DNA of 64,000 bases, taken from the NCBI GenBank assembly GCA_020912385.1, contig CP087207.1, positions 3,410,001-3,474,000 of the forward strand, in the 5' to 3' direction. The stretch is from Neofusicoccum parvum. Taxonomy: Eukaryota; Ascomycota; Dothideomycetes; Botryosphaeriales; Botryosphaeriaceae. The first letter of the stretch is position 1. Every line of letters starts with the position of its first letter. The translations under genes were made by a program, and so were the position numbers. Under the pieces are notes generated by a model that saw only the letters and a program-made list of their open reading frames with translations, was not told the origin of the DNA and made no database searches. Shown here in pieces: positions 46,701-57,399 of the stretch.

Positions 46701-48799
46701 GCCCGTCGACTCGCCGTGCTTGCGGCCGTTGGCAGAGGCGAGGCGCAAAACGACGATTAGGCGATTAGGTTCGCGGGCGCGGTGCAAGCCGCAGTCTATT
46801 CGCGACCGCGTCGCGTCTCAGGTTGGCCCCCTTTCGGTATCGTCATACCCAACGGCTGCCGTTTTGGCGAGCAATGTTCATCGCCCGCCGCGAACCAGCG
46901 CGCCGGACAGGGCGCCGCAGAGCGGCCGATTCCTGGGGAAGAGCGCAGCTGGCACTGGAAATAATCGCGCGGGCAGCACGGCTACGCGAGAGGCGGTGTC
47001 GTCGGCAAAAGACGACAAGATGACCGGTCAGCATCGCACCTGCTGGCGTTTTGGGAGCGCGGTGCGTGCAACCCGGCCCAGCGCCCCCGTCCTTGCAGAA
47101 CAAAGGCGCGGGAGGATAGGCGCAGCTTCCATCGCGGAAGGCTTGCAGGCGCATCCGGCAGATGCGACGTGTTTGAGCGATCAAAAAGGCAGATCTGTGG
47201 TGACACCGCCCGCGCAAACCGGGTTGACGTTGCTTTTGGACGCGCCGGAAATGCGCGCGTTCGCATGTAGAGTGCAGCTCGTCGGGGCGCGCGTTTGCTG
47301 AGGGCAGCGAAGGCGATCAAACAGAGACGTGCGCCCTTCCACAGCTCTTCTCGAAGGCCCGGCAGCAGTGATTGGAGCCGCGGGAGCGCGCTGGGGCGGG
47401 CGCGCGGGCCTCGGCTGCGCCGTGCAGGAGCAGCTCCGGGCCTCTTTCAGCAGCTGGCCCGCCGCGGCTGCTGCCCAGCGGCGCTGCGGATGGGGGACAG
47501 CAGGACGCAGCGCGGCGGCGGCCTCCACGTGCGCGGGCTGGAGTTTTGCCTTGACGCAGCGTGTGAATCAGCGGTGATAACGCCGATAAAGGGCGCTGAG
47601 TCGCCGCAGGCAGCGTCCCGACCGCCGATTTGGGTCGCTGCGAGCTTACCAGCGACCCGGGAGGCGGCTGGGGGCGAGGCAGGCGGCAGCGCTCGCGGGC
47701 GCTGGCTGCGGCGTCGCAGCTGGAGACGCACATCGACGCGGCCGTCGGATGCCTTCCCGCGCGCTTCTAGCATGCTTTAGCCCAGTTCTAGTCAGGTTCT
47801 AGCGGGCTTCAGCGCCTCGGGGCCGCGAGTCATCGCCCGGACGCGCGCGCATTGACAGAGGCTCACTGGCCGCCGGCCGGCCATGGGGCGCGCCAGCTGT
47901 TGCGTAGCATCAGACGGACGCGGTGTCATCGCCAGCCGCTCAGCGAGCGCTGCGGTGGCTATTGGGCTGCAGCCGCTCATCAGCGCGCAGCCAGGGCGCT
48001 TTGGGGCGGCCAGCGGCCTGCAAGAGCGTTGGCGTGGGCGTCGGGTTGGCTAGCGGTGCGCTCCCTGCTGGAGGCCGGCGTGCGGCGCTGGAGTGCTGGT
48101 GGAAACGGGCTGCTCGCGTTAGCGGAATTTCATGCCAGGTACGAGACCGCAAGCCAGGGGCATCCCTTCCGCTGGAACTGCTGGAACATCTGTGCCGTCG
48201 ATCCCCTTGCCATTTGCCAGAAATTATGGCTTTTGCGCAGCAGGGTCTCCTTTGAAACAGCCCGAAGAGCCGTCGGCCGGCACGTCATGTCATGTCGCTG
48301 CGAAATGCGTCCAAATTTCATTTGTCTCTCGCTTCCTGCCAAGCTAGGTCGCAGTGCTTTTGCGTTGGAAAGGGGCATGGGCATGCTCTATATCTACCGG
48401 CGACGCCCGTCCTCCAGCCCATCCCGCATACCCTAAGCTCCCACACACACTCCTGCCCAAGGCGACGCCTCTCTCCCTCCTCCCTCCTCCGGCAAGTGTT
48501 TGCTTGCTTGTGCCACTGCGGCCATCCTCCTCAGCCTCTCCTCGCCCGCGTTCGCCTCTGTGGTCTGCGACACCACTGCGCCTGACATCTCTCGCCGGCC
48601 TCCCGCTCCTGCACCACCCGACGGCCGCGCCCTCCCGGTTCCCACTCGCCCCAGGACCAGCAGCTGAGAACAGCTGCCGCTTACTGCCTGCACGACCGCG
48701 CCTGTCTTTTCCGTAAGTGCCAGGCTGACCGCAGCTGACTGCGTCTCCGCCCCGTGCAAATTGGCGGCTAACATTTAAGCAGGCGTAGAATCCGCAACC
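43749..48799. other. long GC-rich region without convincing genes
   Basis: Five kilobases with many long overlapping frames on both strands caused by high GC. The longest (plus 45134-46114, 326 codons; minus 45692-46402, 236 codons) have no recognisable domain, no hydrophobic pattern and no coherent composition. The last 400 bp contain a TATA-like CTATATCT at 48388 and a probable 5' UTR intron at 48713-48782. No repeat family was recognised here. Confidence 0.45.
48713..48782 (+). other. probable 5' UTR intron
   Basis: GTAAGTGCC donor, CTAAC branch site at 48768-48772 and a TTTAAGCAG acceptor give a textbook fungal intron of 70 nt. It ends 17 bp upstream of the ATG of a short open frame. This argues that a plus-strand transcript is made here. 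No transcript data were available. Confidence 0.5.
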
Positions 48800-48907
48800 A
48801 TGATCCTCAGGGAAACCGCCTCTGCCTCGACCAACATGGGCCGCGGCGCCTACGACACGACGGGCACGCCCAAGCCGACGCAGCCGCCGCCGCCCAAGCG
48901 CAGATGA
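48800..48907 (+). CDS. candidate small protein (35 aa)
   Basis: The first ATG downstream of a well-formed 5' UTR intron opens a 35-codon frame: MILRETASASTNMGRGAYDT, then a Gly/Thr/Pro-rich part ending PPPPKRR. The intron, a TATA-like sequence about 410 bp upstream and a good start context (GCAACCATGA) support expression. The peptide is basic and probably disordered, with no signal peptide or membrane helix. I do not recognise a family with certainty, although the NMGRGAYDTTG segment looks like a motif rather than random sequence. The frame could instead be an upstream ORF of a longer transcript, or the first exon of a gene whose later exons I did not find. Confidence 0.4.
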   Translation: MILRETASASTNMGRGAYDTTGTPKPTQPPPPKRR

Positions 48908-50521
48908 GATGCTGCCAGCCACCCGCCCAGTCCGACGACCAGTCAGCAACGCTTGCTCTCCAATGACTCCTCACCTCGCAGGCGTGGGTGATGCGTCGTC
49001 GCGCTAGCGTGTTGCGCTGTCCTCGCTCGGAAGCCGCAGGGTTGGAGAGTCGCGTATCGTAAGTGCTGTCCCGGGCGCCTGTCAAGTGGCGACACCTTGC
49101 ATATCCTCACCGCATCGCCATGCTAACTGAGCCCCTGCGCAGACGACTCGCCATCCCTCGCACACGTCTTCCGCCGCCCGTCGCCTCACTTATCCGGCCT
49201 TCGCCTTCTTCGACGTTCCGCCTCTCGGTTACTACGACTTTTAATACGAGCGACTGCGACTTACCTTCGACATGTTTAATACCCCCTCGAGCGATTCGAT
49301 TTGCGAGCGACTGCTTTGCGCCGCAGTGTATCATTATCAGCGACGGACGCCTCCTTGCTTGTTCTCCATGCCAAAAGTGTTTCATCAGGCGTTATATTAG
49401 ATCATGGGTTTGCTCACGCAAAGGGGATACCAAAACTTGGGCTGCTTTCGTTATTTACCCACATCCGCTTTTTTCCTTCATTTCCTTGTGTTGTTACTAC
49501 CATTTTGGGAACATTGGCATAGACTTCGTTTCACCTCGCAGTTCGTTCTGCACGCACACGCAACGGCTTTTTTTAGGACTTTGTACTGTACAATACGGAA
49601 CTCGTTCGGATTTATGAATCATCGGGTTCTTCGCTTGAGAAAATTTGGGGCGCGTGGGAGATCGTCTGGGAAAAGCCCTTGTCTGCGTGTATCATTAGAG
49701 AGAATTGCCGTCTTACTTCTTCATTGGAGACAGGGGGAGATGGTGAGCTGGTAGAACATGCGCGTAATCACGATTTGCATTCTCGACATCGCCTCTGCTG
49801 AGATCTGGTGAGGAGCGAGAGGGCGCCATCCCGGGGCCGCGGGTCGGACGATGTCTGGAAGTGTGCTGTGTCGTACAGGGCTGCATCGGAAGGCGCTCCC
49901 GCTCGCTGTCACCCGCGCCTACTGCAGGCGGAGACGAAGCGGGCGGGTGATCGATTCGCACATCCATGAAGCCGCGAGATCTCTGGCCGCATGCCCTGTT
50001 TCCCGGTCAGCGCGCCGGCCTGGGGCGATGGGGAGGCCCGTCCAGAGCCCAGGCCCCGATCCGGCGAGCAGAGGCGTCACATATCTCGCATCCAGTTCCC
50101 GTGTGCCGCGTCGCCCGAACCCTTGCTTGTGCGACTTAGCGGAGCGGACAGCGCTCTGGCGCGGCTCCAGGGTTGGTGCTGTTTTGGGGGAGGCTTGGGC
50201 GAGCTGTAGCCGCCAAGCTCAGGACCCGCGCGCGGCCCTGCCTAGTGCCCGCCGCAGCGCACCCCACGTCGTCACCGCCCAAACCCACCACTGCCATCCT
50301 CACCCCCAGCTGCCTGCAGCCGCCCACAAAGGCCTCCTCTCGTACGCCCGCGCCCGAAGCCTGACCTCCCGTCTCAGACAGCGCCTGCGAAGAAAAAAGC
50401 CAGCGCACACACTCACCGCACCCCCTCCCGCCTCCTCCGCGCCGTCGCCCCGGCCGCCGTCGCCCCCCTCTCCCCGCAGCTCCCGCCGCCGCCGCCGCCA
50501 CGCACCGCAGCCGCCGCAAAC
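48908..50521. other. intergenic region
   Basis: T-rich, UTR-like DNA from about 49.2 to 49.75 kb is followed by a GC-rich part leading to the ARPC5 promoter. The last 150 bp before the next ATG are C-rich and A/T-poor, as in a leader. No coding signal was recognised. Confidence 0.5.
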
Positions 50522-51944
50522 ATGGCCACCATCAATTGGCGCACCATCAACATCGATGCGCTGGACCCGGACTCGCCGGCCAACTTCGACATGGGCTCCC
50601 TGACGCCCTCGGTCGTCCCCGTCGCCACGGCCGACGTGCAGACGCTGGCCGGCCAGATTCGCCAGCTGCTCAGGGGCGGCGACAGCGAGGGCGCGCTGAG
50701 GGGTGCCCTCGAGAATGCGCCCTACGGGGCTGATCAGCAAGGGAAGGTGAGTTCCCCACGGCTGCCTCCGCGGACGCCCCCTCCGGCCCCGGTCCCTGCA
50801 AATATTGGAAATGTCGGAGGCATGGGAGGGAGGGAGGGTATAGGAGGGCTGCCTATACGCTGCTTCGGGCCGGCGGGAGAATGTGGACGGCGTCTGGCTG
50901 AATGAGGGGATGGATGCGGCATGAGCATAAGCTCGCCCGCCGCTTGTCTCTGACGGCTTGTTCCTTCCCAAGACACTGTTGCCGAAAGGGTGCGGCGTTG
51001 GGCGTGCGATTGCTGACCCCCGATGTTACTCCCGCAGGACGTCCACACCGCCACTGTCATTGAGGTCCTTCAGTCCATTCGCGCGTCGGAAATGTCGCCT
51101 ATTCTGAGCAGGATATACCAATCCGAGGGCGGTCCCGAGGTTCTGGACACGCTTATGAAGTACCTGTACGTCCTACTCTATTTCGGTGCCCGTCATATGC
51201 AACGTCTGCCGTGCGCATCGTTTGGCGCTTTTGCTTTTCCGTTCTCGAACGGTCTGGAACTCGTTTGATCGCTCAATATTTTCCGGCGTCCGTTCCAACA
51301 GCCCGGCGTTTCAACAGCCTGAAGACACACTACTAGATAGCGAAGCTGACCATCGTTGCAGCTACAAGGGCATGGCCCAAAGCCACCCGGCCCCTTCCAA
51401 GTCGAGCCTGACGCCTCAGCCAACCGGCTTCTCCCAAGTGTCTTCGGTATCCTCCCGCATCGGCGCCGGCGAGGGCGGTGGTCAGGCCATGAGCGTGCTG
51501 CTTAGCTGGCATGAGAAGGTACGTTAAGTTACGCTTTTCCCCTTGTCTCAGCGCATGTGCAGCGGTGGCTTTTTGGCATTTCAGCCTCCGCTTTTCCCAA
51601 ACCAACCAGTGCAATACCGCTTTCGGCATCGTATTACCCGTTTTGGAAGTACGACGTGTAGCGGCGGCTCTTTGTGGCGTCTTCCACATTTCTCTCCCTT
51701 GTTGCAGATCATATTGGCGCGGTTGCACTACAACGCTTGCCTGGGCGAACCTTGGCTTTGCGTTGTGTCTCTCATCGTCAATGTCACCTTCTCCCAATCC
51801 CCCACGTTGTCTTTAACTCCATATTTGTTGCGTTCGCGTCAAAAAAAGTTTGACTGACCGCCACTTCTTTTTCATCCACAGGTCGTCGACGTCGCGGGTC
51901 TGGGTACCATTGCGCGCGTCATGTCGGACAGGAGGACCGTGTAA
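50522..51944 (+). CDS. ARC15: Arp2/3 complex subunit 5 (ARPC5, p16-Arc)
   Basis: Four exons (50522-50746, 51038-51165, 51362-51518, 51882-51944) encode 190 aa. ARPC5 is the small helical subunit that helps hold the actin-nucleating Arp2/3 complex together; in fungi it serves endocytic patches and hyphal tips. Family stretches are visible: NWRTINIDALDPDSP at the N-terminus, HTATVIEVLQSIR near 78-90, LDTLMKYLYKGMA across the second splice, LLSWHEK before the third, and the C-terminus VAGLGTIARVMSDRRTV. All joins are in phase. The introns are long for this window (291, 196 and 363 nt). The middle of the protein (about 125-155) is Ser/Pro/Gly-rich, longer than in the human subunit. Confidence 0.93.
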
Positions 51945-53057
51945 GAGGTTCAGCCACCGACCAATCGAATTCCGTAGACGGAACAAAAGTCAAGCGTAGA
52001 ACGTAACTCAAGGGAGCCGTGACACAGAACATCATGCCGCTTGTACATCGGACTTTCAAGGGTCTTCTCGGCATAGTTTCGGGGAGCCTCTTATCCCTTT
52101 GTGACTTCTGTGTGGTTGGAGTGGGCATGCGAGAAGTGCGGCTGGCGAACGCAGTGGATATACTCACAAAATCACAAAGATTTTTCTTGTCCATCATTTT
52201 TGATGTCTTATTCGTTGAACCCCGTGTGAGGGGAGTTGTCGAAAACTTTGCCTATCTAATTCATCTACCTCCCATATCATTTCTACACTTCAAAGTTTAA
52301 CAACAACTAATCACTCTATTCTGCAATGCTTGAAGTGCGTTTTTGTGCCTCTATTTTACACTTTTGCTCCAAAATAAAGCAATGTGCGCCCGTTCAACAA
52401 CCCATCATGCCTGCATTTTGAACGGGTTATGGCAAAGGCTTGTGGAGTTGGAAAGGAGAGCTGGGGCTTCACATTTACCGCATACAAGAAGCGATGGAGA
52501 GTGAGGACCAGCCTGAAGAACAAAGCGTCTGATTAAGAACTAAGCATCATCTTGGGTAGCTTGGAAGCCGTTCTGTTTTCTCCGTTTTGATAAAAAGTAC
52601 GAGAGCAAGAGGGAGTAACAGGTATGAAGACTTTGGGTGAAGAGGAAGAAGGAAGATGATAGCGGCACAAGGAAAGAGCTGGAAAGCAAATGATAAAAGC
52701 GAAGTGATGTCGAACGGTAGAGACAGTCATAAGATGTGGGAGGGCACTGCGAGAAACAGCCTCGATGCGGGTGGAGAAATACAGGTGAGGCGCACGTGGT
52801 GATGGGAGGCGTAGCAGATGGTAGGAACTATAATACAACAACAGGAACATTAAGAGTGCGACTAATGGTACCTTCCTCATTTCCCTCCCCCGGCCATTAA
52901 TATTCCTTTCCCAGTCCCGACCTCACGCCGTTCTATAGTACAAACGGGTATCGTTGTCATAAAGATCATTGATGTAGAATACAAAAGGGAAAAATATTAG
53001 CAAAAGACTGAATGCACTGCGGCCCCCGCATTGCATCTCCTCATAACGAACAGGAGC
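51945..53057. other. intergenic region between convergent genes
   Basis: AT-rich 3' flanks of ARPC5 (+) and of the four-helix membrane protein gene (-). Short frames only. No RNA gene or repeat copy was recognised. Confidence 0.5.
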
Positions 53058-53919
53058 TCATACACCCTCGTACGGAGCAGCACCATTTACGTGAGCATTC
53101 TGCGGATGCGCAACGCCATTGGCCGCAGCGGCGTGCTCAACAGGGCCGTCCACAGCGGGCGCGGAAGCGCTGCTCGCGTCGGTCGTCGGCACCGCGTACT
53201 CCTTCTCCGCGGCGCGCGCGTGGGTCGACTTGGGGCCGAGGCGGTCGTTGTGGGCCAGGCTCATCCACAGCAGCACGGTGCTGGCCACGGTGCTCAGGAA
53301 GCCGGGCCACAGGAACACGACGCTGGCGATGGCGCGGCCGTTGCTGCGGTACCGCAGCGGGCTGCCGCCGTAGGCGTCGAGCAGCTGGCGCGCGCGGGCG
53401 GCGTCGACGCCCGACACATGCGCGGCGTGCGTGGCCGTGACGACGGTCAGCGTGAGGGCCGAGGCCAGCGCGAAGACGCAGGCCAGCACCGAGCAGAGGC
53501 GCCAGGCGAGCTTGACGGCGGGCGTCTCGTGGCGCTCCGGCCAGAAGAGGTCGAAGAAGAAGCCGGAGCCGAAGATGGTGGCGACGTAGATGCCGACGAA
53601 GATGTTGTACGAGGCGGCGCCGATGTAGTCGTTGTTGTGGACCGAAGCGTTGGTGTCGCGCTTCTCGACGAAGGCCTGCTGGTCGACGTAGTCTGGAGGG
53701 GGTTTGGGTGGTCAGTGAGTGTTTGGGGGTGAGTCTGCAGCCTTGCGTACCTGACAGTGCAGCGGTGCCGAGGGATTCTGATACGACGCAGAAGATCATG
53801 GCGCACTGGTAGACAATGAACTTGGTGCGGCGCAGGTGGTACTCGTCGTTCCACATGTACGAGCTCTTGAACTTGCCCCACTGCATCTCACGCAGATCGA
53901 GGCCCCATATGACAGCCAT
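53058..53919 (-). CDS. predicted four-helix membrane protein, uncharacterised
   Basis: Two exons (53919-53751 and 53692-53058) encode 267 aa. Splicing in phase 1 joins GTAALS to DYVDQQAFVEKRD. Four membrane helices are likely: about 34-53 (VYQCAMIFCVVSESLGTAA), about 83-105 (NIFVGIYVATIFGSGFFFDL), about 122-145 (LACVFALASALTLTVV) and about 182-205 (VVFLWPGFLSTVASTVLLWM). The N-terminus is short and rich in Trp and charged residues (WGLDLREMQWGKF). The C-terminal 50 residues are Ala/Ser-rich and likely cytosolic. I associate this architecture with uncharacterised proteins of filamentous ascomycetes but cannot name a family. The function is unknown. Confidence 0.7.
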
Positions 53920-55669
53920 GGTTGGTGATGTCTGGTCGTTGCTGGCGGGGGCGGCGAGGGCTGATGTGGTGGTGTTGGTGGCGGCCGCAACTGGCTGAGG
54001 AATTGCAGATGGCCTTGTTGTCGCGACGGAAGCGGATGGAAGGCCCGGAATGGACTATGCGCGTGCGTGACTGGTCCAAGCCGTGCTGGAAAAACGCGAG
54101 GAACAACGGCCACACCTTGCGACGGAGGAGAAGGTCTGTCTCCTGGCTGCAAAACTCGGGAGTGCTGGGTGCTGGAGTCGAGAGGAGAGGCGGGCGGTTA
54201 TAGAGGCAGCGCCAGGGTCTGACGTTGCGCGCAGGCGCGGCCGGGATGGGCTTGATTCGGGGCGGACAACGGTCGGAGCCCAAGAAAGGCTTGACTCTGC
54301 GGCTTCCCATTGCTTGCAAATGCTCATCGCTGCGCGGATCCGTCGCCGGCGCACCTTGGGCCAGGCCCATGACGTCGAGTGGCGCTGACTCGCGGCCGCG
54401 CCCAGCCGGGTGGCCCATCCACCCTCGCATCCGCAAGGCTTGGCCGGCACCACCATCCGCTCACGCGCCCAGGACCGCCTCTCCACCGCGCAGTCCAGCT
54501 GTGTCCGCGCATGCCAGAAGCCTGGGTACCCCGCCACGGCCTGCGCGCTGCCTCCAGCCTGCCGGCCCAGTGTGCAGCGCGCCCGTTTCAGAGGATGCCA
54601 CATGAGCAACCTCGCCGCCCACTCGTCAGCCAAACAACCACCACCGCAGCCGTGCTTGGTAATGCCGGGTGATCGTCACCGGCAATCCCAGCCGCACCGC
54701 TCGCTGTGACGTTGTTCCCTGCGCGCCATCGCAAATCGCCACGGTAATCAGAAAGACCCACCACAGCCCAGGAGCGCTCTCCGCTGGGGATGTGCACCAG
54801 ATTCTGCATCTGGCTTGTTCGAAGTCCGCCCCAGAGCCTTCGCCGCGCCATGTACATCGAGGTAATTTCCTGAGACGTGTGCACGATCTGGATGTGGCTG
54901 CGCTATCTCACAGGGCTTGTGGGGTCACCCCTCCACGCCGTCCGCGCCTCCCCGCGGCTTGGCCTGGTCTCCTCCAATCGCCGCTCCTATTCCCGATGTC
55001 TGCGGTGCCCTGCCGTGAAGTGCCGCCTTTCGACATGGTCAGACCCAAGTCTCGCCTCCGCTCTTACCGCGCCTTCGGACCCGTCGGCTTCCGCGCAAGT
55101 GACATCCAAGGAGCAGTGAGTCATTCAGAATGCTCTCTTCAACCGCTGAGATTATGTGTGCACTAGATTTCTACACCCGATGCTGACGAAAGTCCGAAGT
55201 GTCTTTGCACGAAGGGTTGCTTCATGAAGAAACTTATCTTCAACGACTAAATCCCAACTCCGCGGGTCAGGTAGAGACATGTCCATCCCTGGATCAGCTA
55301 ACTTCATGCTCCAGGGTATAGACTGTCGTCCCTCATCCCAGGGCTAAAAGGCCCCACAAAGCCTCCCAATTGATCTAGTTCCATCCAGAGTGTCATTCAT
55401 ATCGACTTCTTCAAACTGACTCATCAACTCATCAGGCTAACCCGCCAAGGCCCAGCTATGTGTTTTTTTTTTTTTTTTTTGAATTATTGCAACAAGGACG
55501 ACCTTCACACGTGAGCAGTTGAAGCGTTCGTCCCGACGAAATTGTGCAGCAGGAGAAAGAACAAGCCCGTCTGGACGGATGCTTCAACTGCGTACGAGAA
55601 TATCTACGTGTTGCAGTATCCTTCGACCTTCTAGTGCGAGCAAAAATAAAGCTAAGTTTCCAGCCCGCA
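53920..55669. other. intergenic region with one palindromic repeat
   Basis: GC-rich from 53.9 to 55.1 kb, then AT-richer. It contains an 18-base T tract at 55463-55480 and a palindromic element at 55513-55595. No convincing gene was recognised. Confidence 0.5.
55513..55595. mobile_element. MITE-like palindromic element, copy L
   Basis: The left arm GAGCAGTTGAAGCGTTCGTC and right arm GTCTGGACGGATGCTTCAAC then TGCGTAC are complementary. The spacer (GAAATTGTGCAGCAGGAGAA) shares the TGTGCAG segment with the copy at 40.7 kb. An 18-base T tract lies about 30 bp upstream. Confidence 0.75.
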
Positions 55670-56377
55670 TTAACCTCTTAAAATCACCGCTCGCCGTGTC
55701 TCTCTTATCCTTTCCAAACATTTCTTACAGTGCAACTCTTGGTACCTATCCTCTCTCACAACCTCCCCTCCGTAGATGCAGCACTCCTTCTCCGCTCCTC
55801 CCCTCCATATCCAAGACACTACGATCCGCATTATCCTCCAGAGGAGCTCTGCGGGTCTTGGACTTACCTTCCCCACATAATCATCATCGCCATCATCACT
55901 CTCACTCACCTCGCTCTCCTCATCAACATCCGGAAACGAGATATACCGGCCCCGCCTGCTCGCACCCGCCACACGCGCCCCGCGACGATCGGGCAGCCTC
56001 GGGGCCGCCCTCGATATCCGCGCCAGCGCCGTGTCGCCCGTCCCCGTCCTCCGCAGCGCGTGCCTCCTCTTCATGCGCAGCGGCAGCGGCACCCACGTCA
56101 GGCGAGCGCCCTCCTCGCCCCCCGCCGCCGCCGCCACCACCCCGACAGCCAGCTTTCCGGCCGGCGCCACGTCCTCCACCGCCGTGCCCGCTCCACCGCC
56201 GTCCATCGTCCCAGCGGCCGCCCTTGCGCTGCCGGAGCCGCCCGCAGGACTGCCGCTCCGCGGACGCGGCGCCTCGTCTGACGCCTCGCCGGTCTCGCTG
56301 GTGGGCGGCTGTGTGCGGTGGTTGTGGTAGGCGGAGGGGAGCAGGAAGGCGTAGGAATGCTTTGTCGGGGATTGCAT
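55670..56377 (-). CDS. candidate low-complexity protein, uncharacterised
   Basis: A single minus-strand frame of 235 codons starts at an ATG with the coherent sequence MQSPTKHSYAFLLPSAYHNH. The middle is Gly/Ala-rich, followed by a basic stretch (MKRRHALRRTG). The C-terminal 85 residues look more protein-like: RYISFPDVDEESEVSESDD, a hydrophobic LLWRIMRIVVSWIW and a Cys-containing end (ECCIYGG, HCKKCLERI). A TATA-type sequence (TATATA, 56588 region) lies about 210 bp upstream. A long plus-strand frame overlaps it but has no such pattern. There is no recognised domain, so the call is tentative. Confidence 0.4.
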   Translation of the reverse strand: MQSPTKHSYAFLLPSAYHNHRTQPPTSETGEASDEAPRPRSGSPAGGSGSARAAAGTMDGGGAGTAVEDVAPAGKLAVGVVAAAAGGEEGARLTWVPLPLRMKRRHALRRTGTGDTALARISRAAPRLPDRRGARVAGASRRGRYISFPDVDEESEVSESDDGDDDYVGKVSPRPAELLWRIMRIVVSWIWRGGAEKECCIYGGEVVREDRYQELHCKKCLERIRETRRAVILRG

Positions 56378-57399
56378 TTTCGTCTCGGTGGGTTGGTTCG
56401 GTGTTTTCTTGGATGGTAAAAACGGTTTCTTGGATCTCGGGAGAGAAGATTTTGCGAAGCAACAGTTATGAGAGCTCTTTGTCGTTGTTGCTGTTGAGTT
56501 GTGTTGCCGTGGTGGTGAGTTCGAGTGGACGCAGTGGACGATAGGTTTTCACGGTGGAGGGGAACGGCAAGGTGAGTGGCGGAGGCCTATATATTTCTCG
56601 TTCCACTTTTATATTTCTACTATAGGGGACGGAAAGGTAGGTTAAAGTGGAATCGTGGCGCGCCGTGGTCAAAAGTGCTACGGTCTCAGGGTCTAGCGCA
56701 TGGAGATACCACGGTTAGTACGGCTGCATGCCAGTTTTGTGGTTACGTACCATCACTTTGCCTCCTAATGATATGAACGAAATCTGTAATCAATGGCCGG
56801 TGTGGAAATGATCTCAATATTCCTCACTATCTCGGAGTGAATATACTGGCATGTGTGGTTGAAGCATTCGTCTAGATGTAAGAGTTTTTTAGTTGAAAAA
56901 CCAAAGCCGTCTAGACGAATGATAGTTTTGAATTTAAGACGTCCGTTTCTTTTGCAACTAACTGTGCACCGTCGGGATAGCTTTGATGTGTGGTCATAGG
57001 AACCACGTATCCGGATGCACGTCTCCACCTCCACACGATCTTTGGACGCTATAGGTATTCCGAGGACGCGGTATCCAAGTACATCTCAACCGCAAAGCTC
57101 CTCTAGCTTATGTATTACTACTGGATCCTTCGTCACCGTCGAAAGCCCGAAGAACAGAGAGCAAAGTAGACAAGTCTATACTATACTATCAGTACACGCT
57201 ATCGTCCTACTCATTACACGTATTACTTCGCCCCTCCCCGTCTACGCTGCAGCCTGAACCATCGCCATGCCCCAACCACAAAACCCAGCCAACCAAAAAT
57301 GACGCAAAGGCAATGTGTACATACAAGAAGTGCCCTGAAAAAAAAAAGAACGCCACGCTCATGCACCCACCCAGCCCATCAACCCCATTAATTTGCTCC
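56378..57399. other. intergenic region with palindromic repeat
   Basis: AT-richer DNA between the candidate gene (-) and the 3' end of the LMBR1-family gene (-). It contains palindromic element copy M at 56852-56932 and a possible remnant at 57007-57030 (TATCCGGATGCACG). No gene was recognised. Confidence 0.5.
56852..56932. mobile_element. MITE-like palindromic element, copy M
   Basis: The left arm GGTTGAAGCATTCGTCTAGA then TG and the right arm CCGTCTAGACGAATGATAG are complementary. Both arms carry CTAG where other copies have CCGG, so the CpG became TpA in both. The outer right end is degraded (TTTTGAA). Confidence 0.7.

Noticed and set aside
55519..56544. Plus-strand open frame of 341 codons
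   Set aside because: It begins inside palindromic repeat copy L and its translation is Pro/Arg/Ser-rich throughout; the minus-strand frame in the same place is more protein-like.
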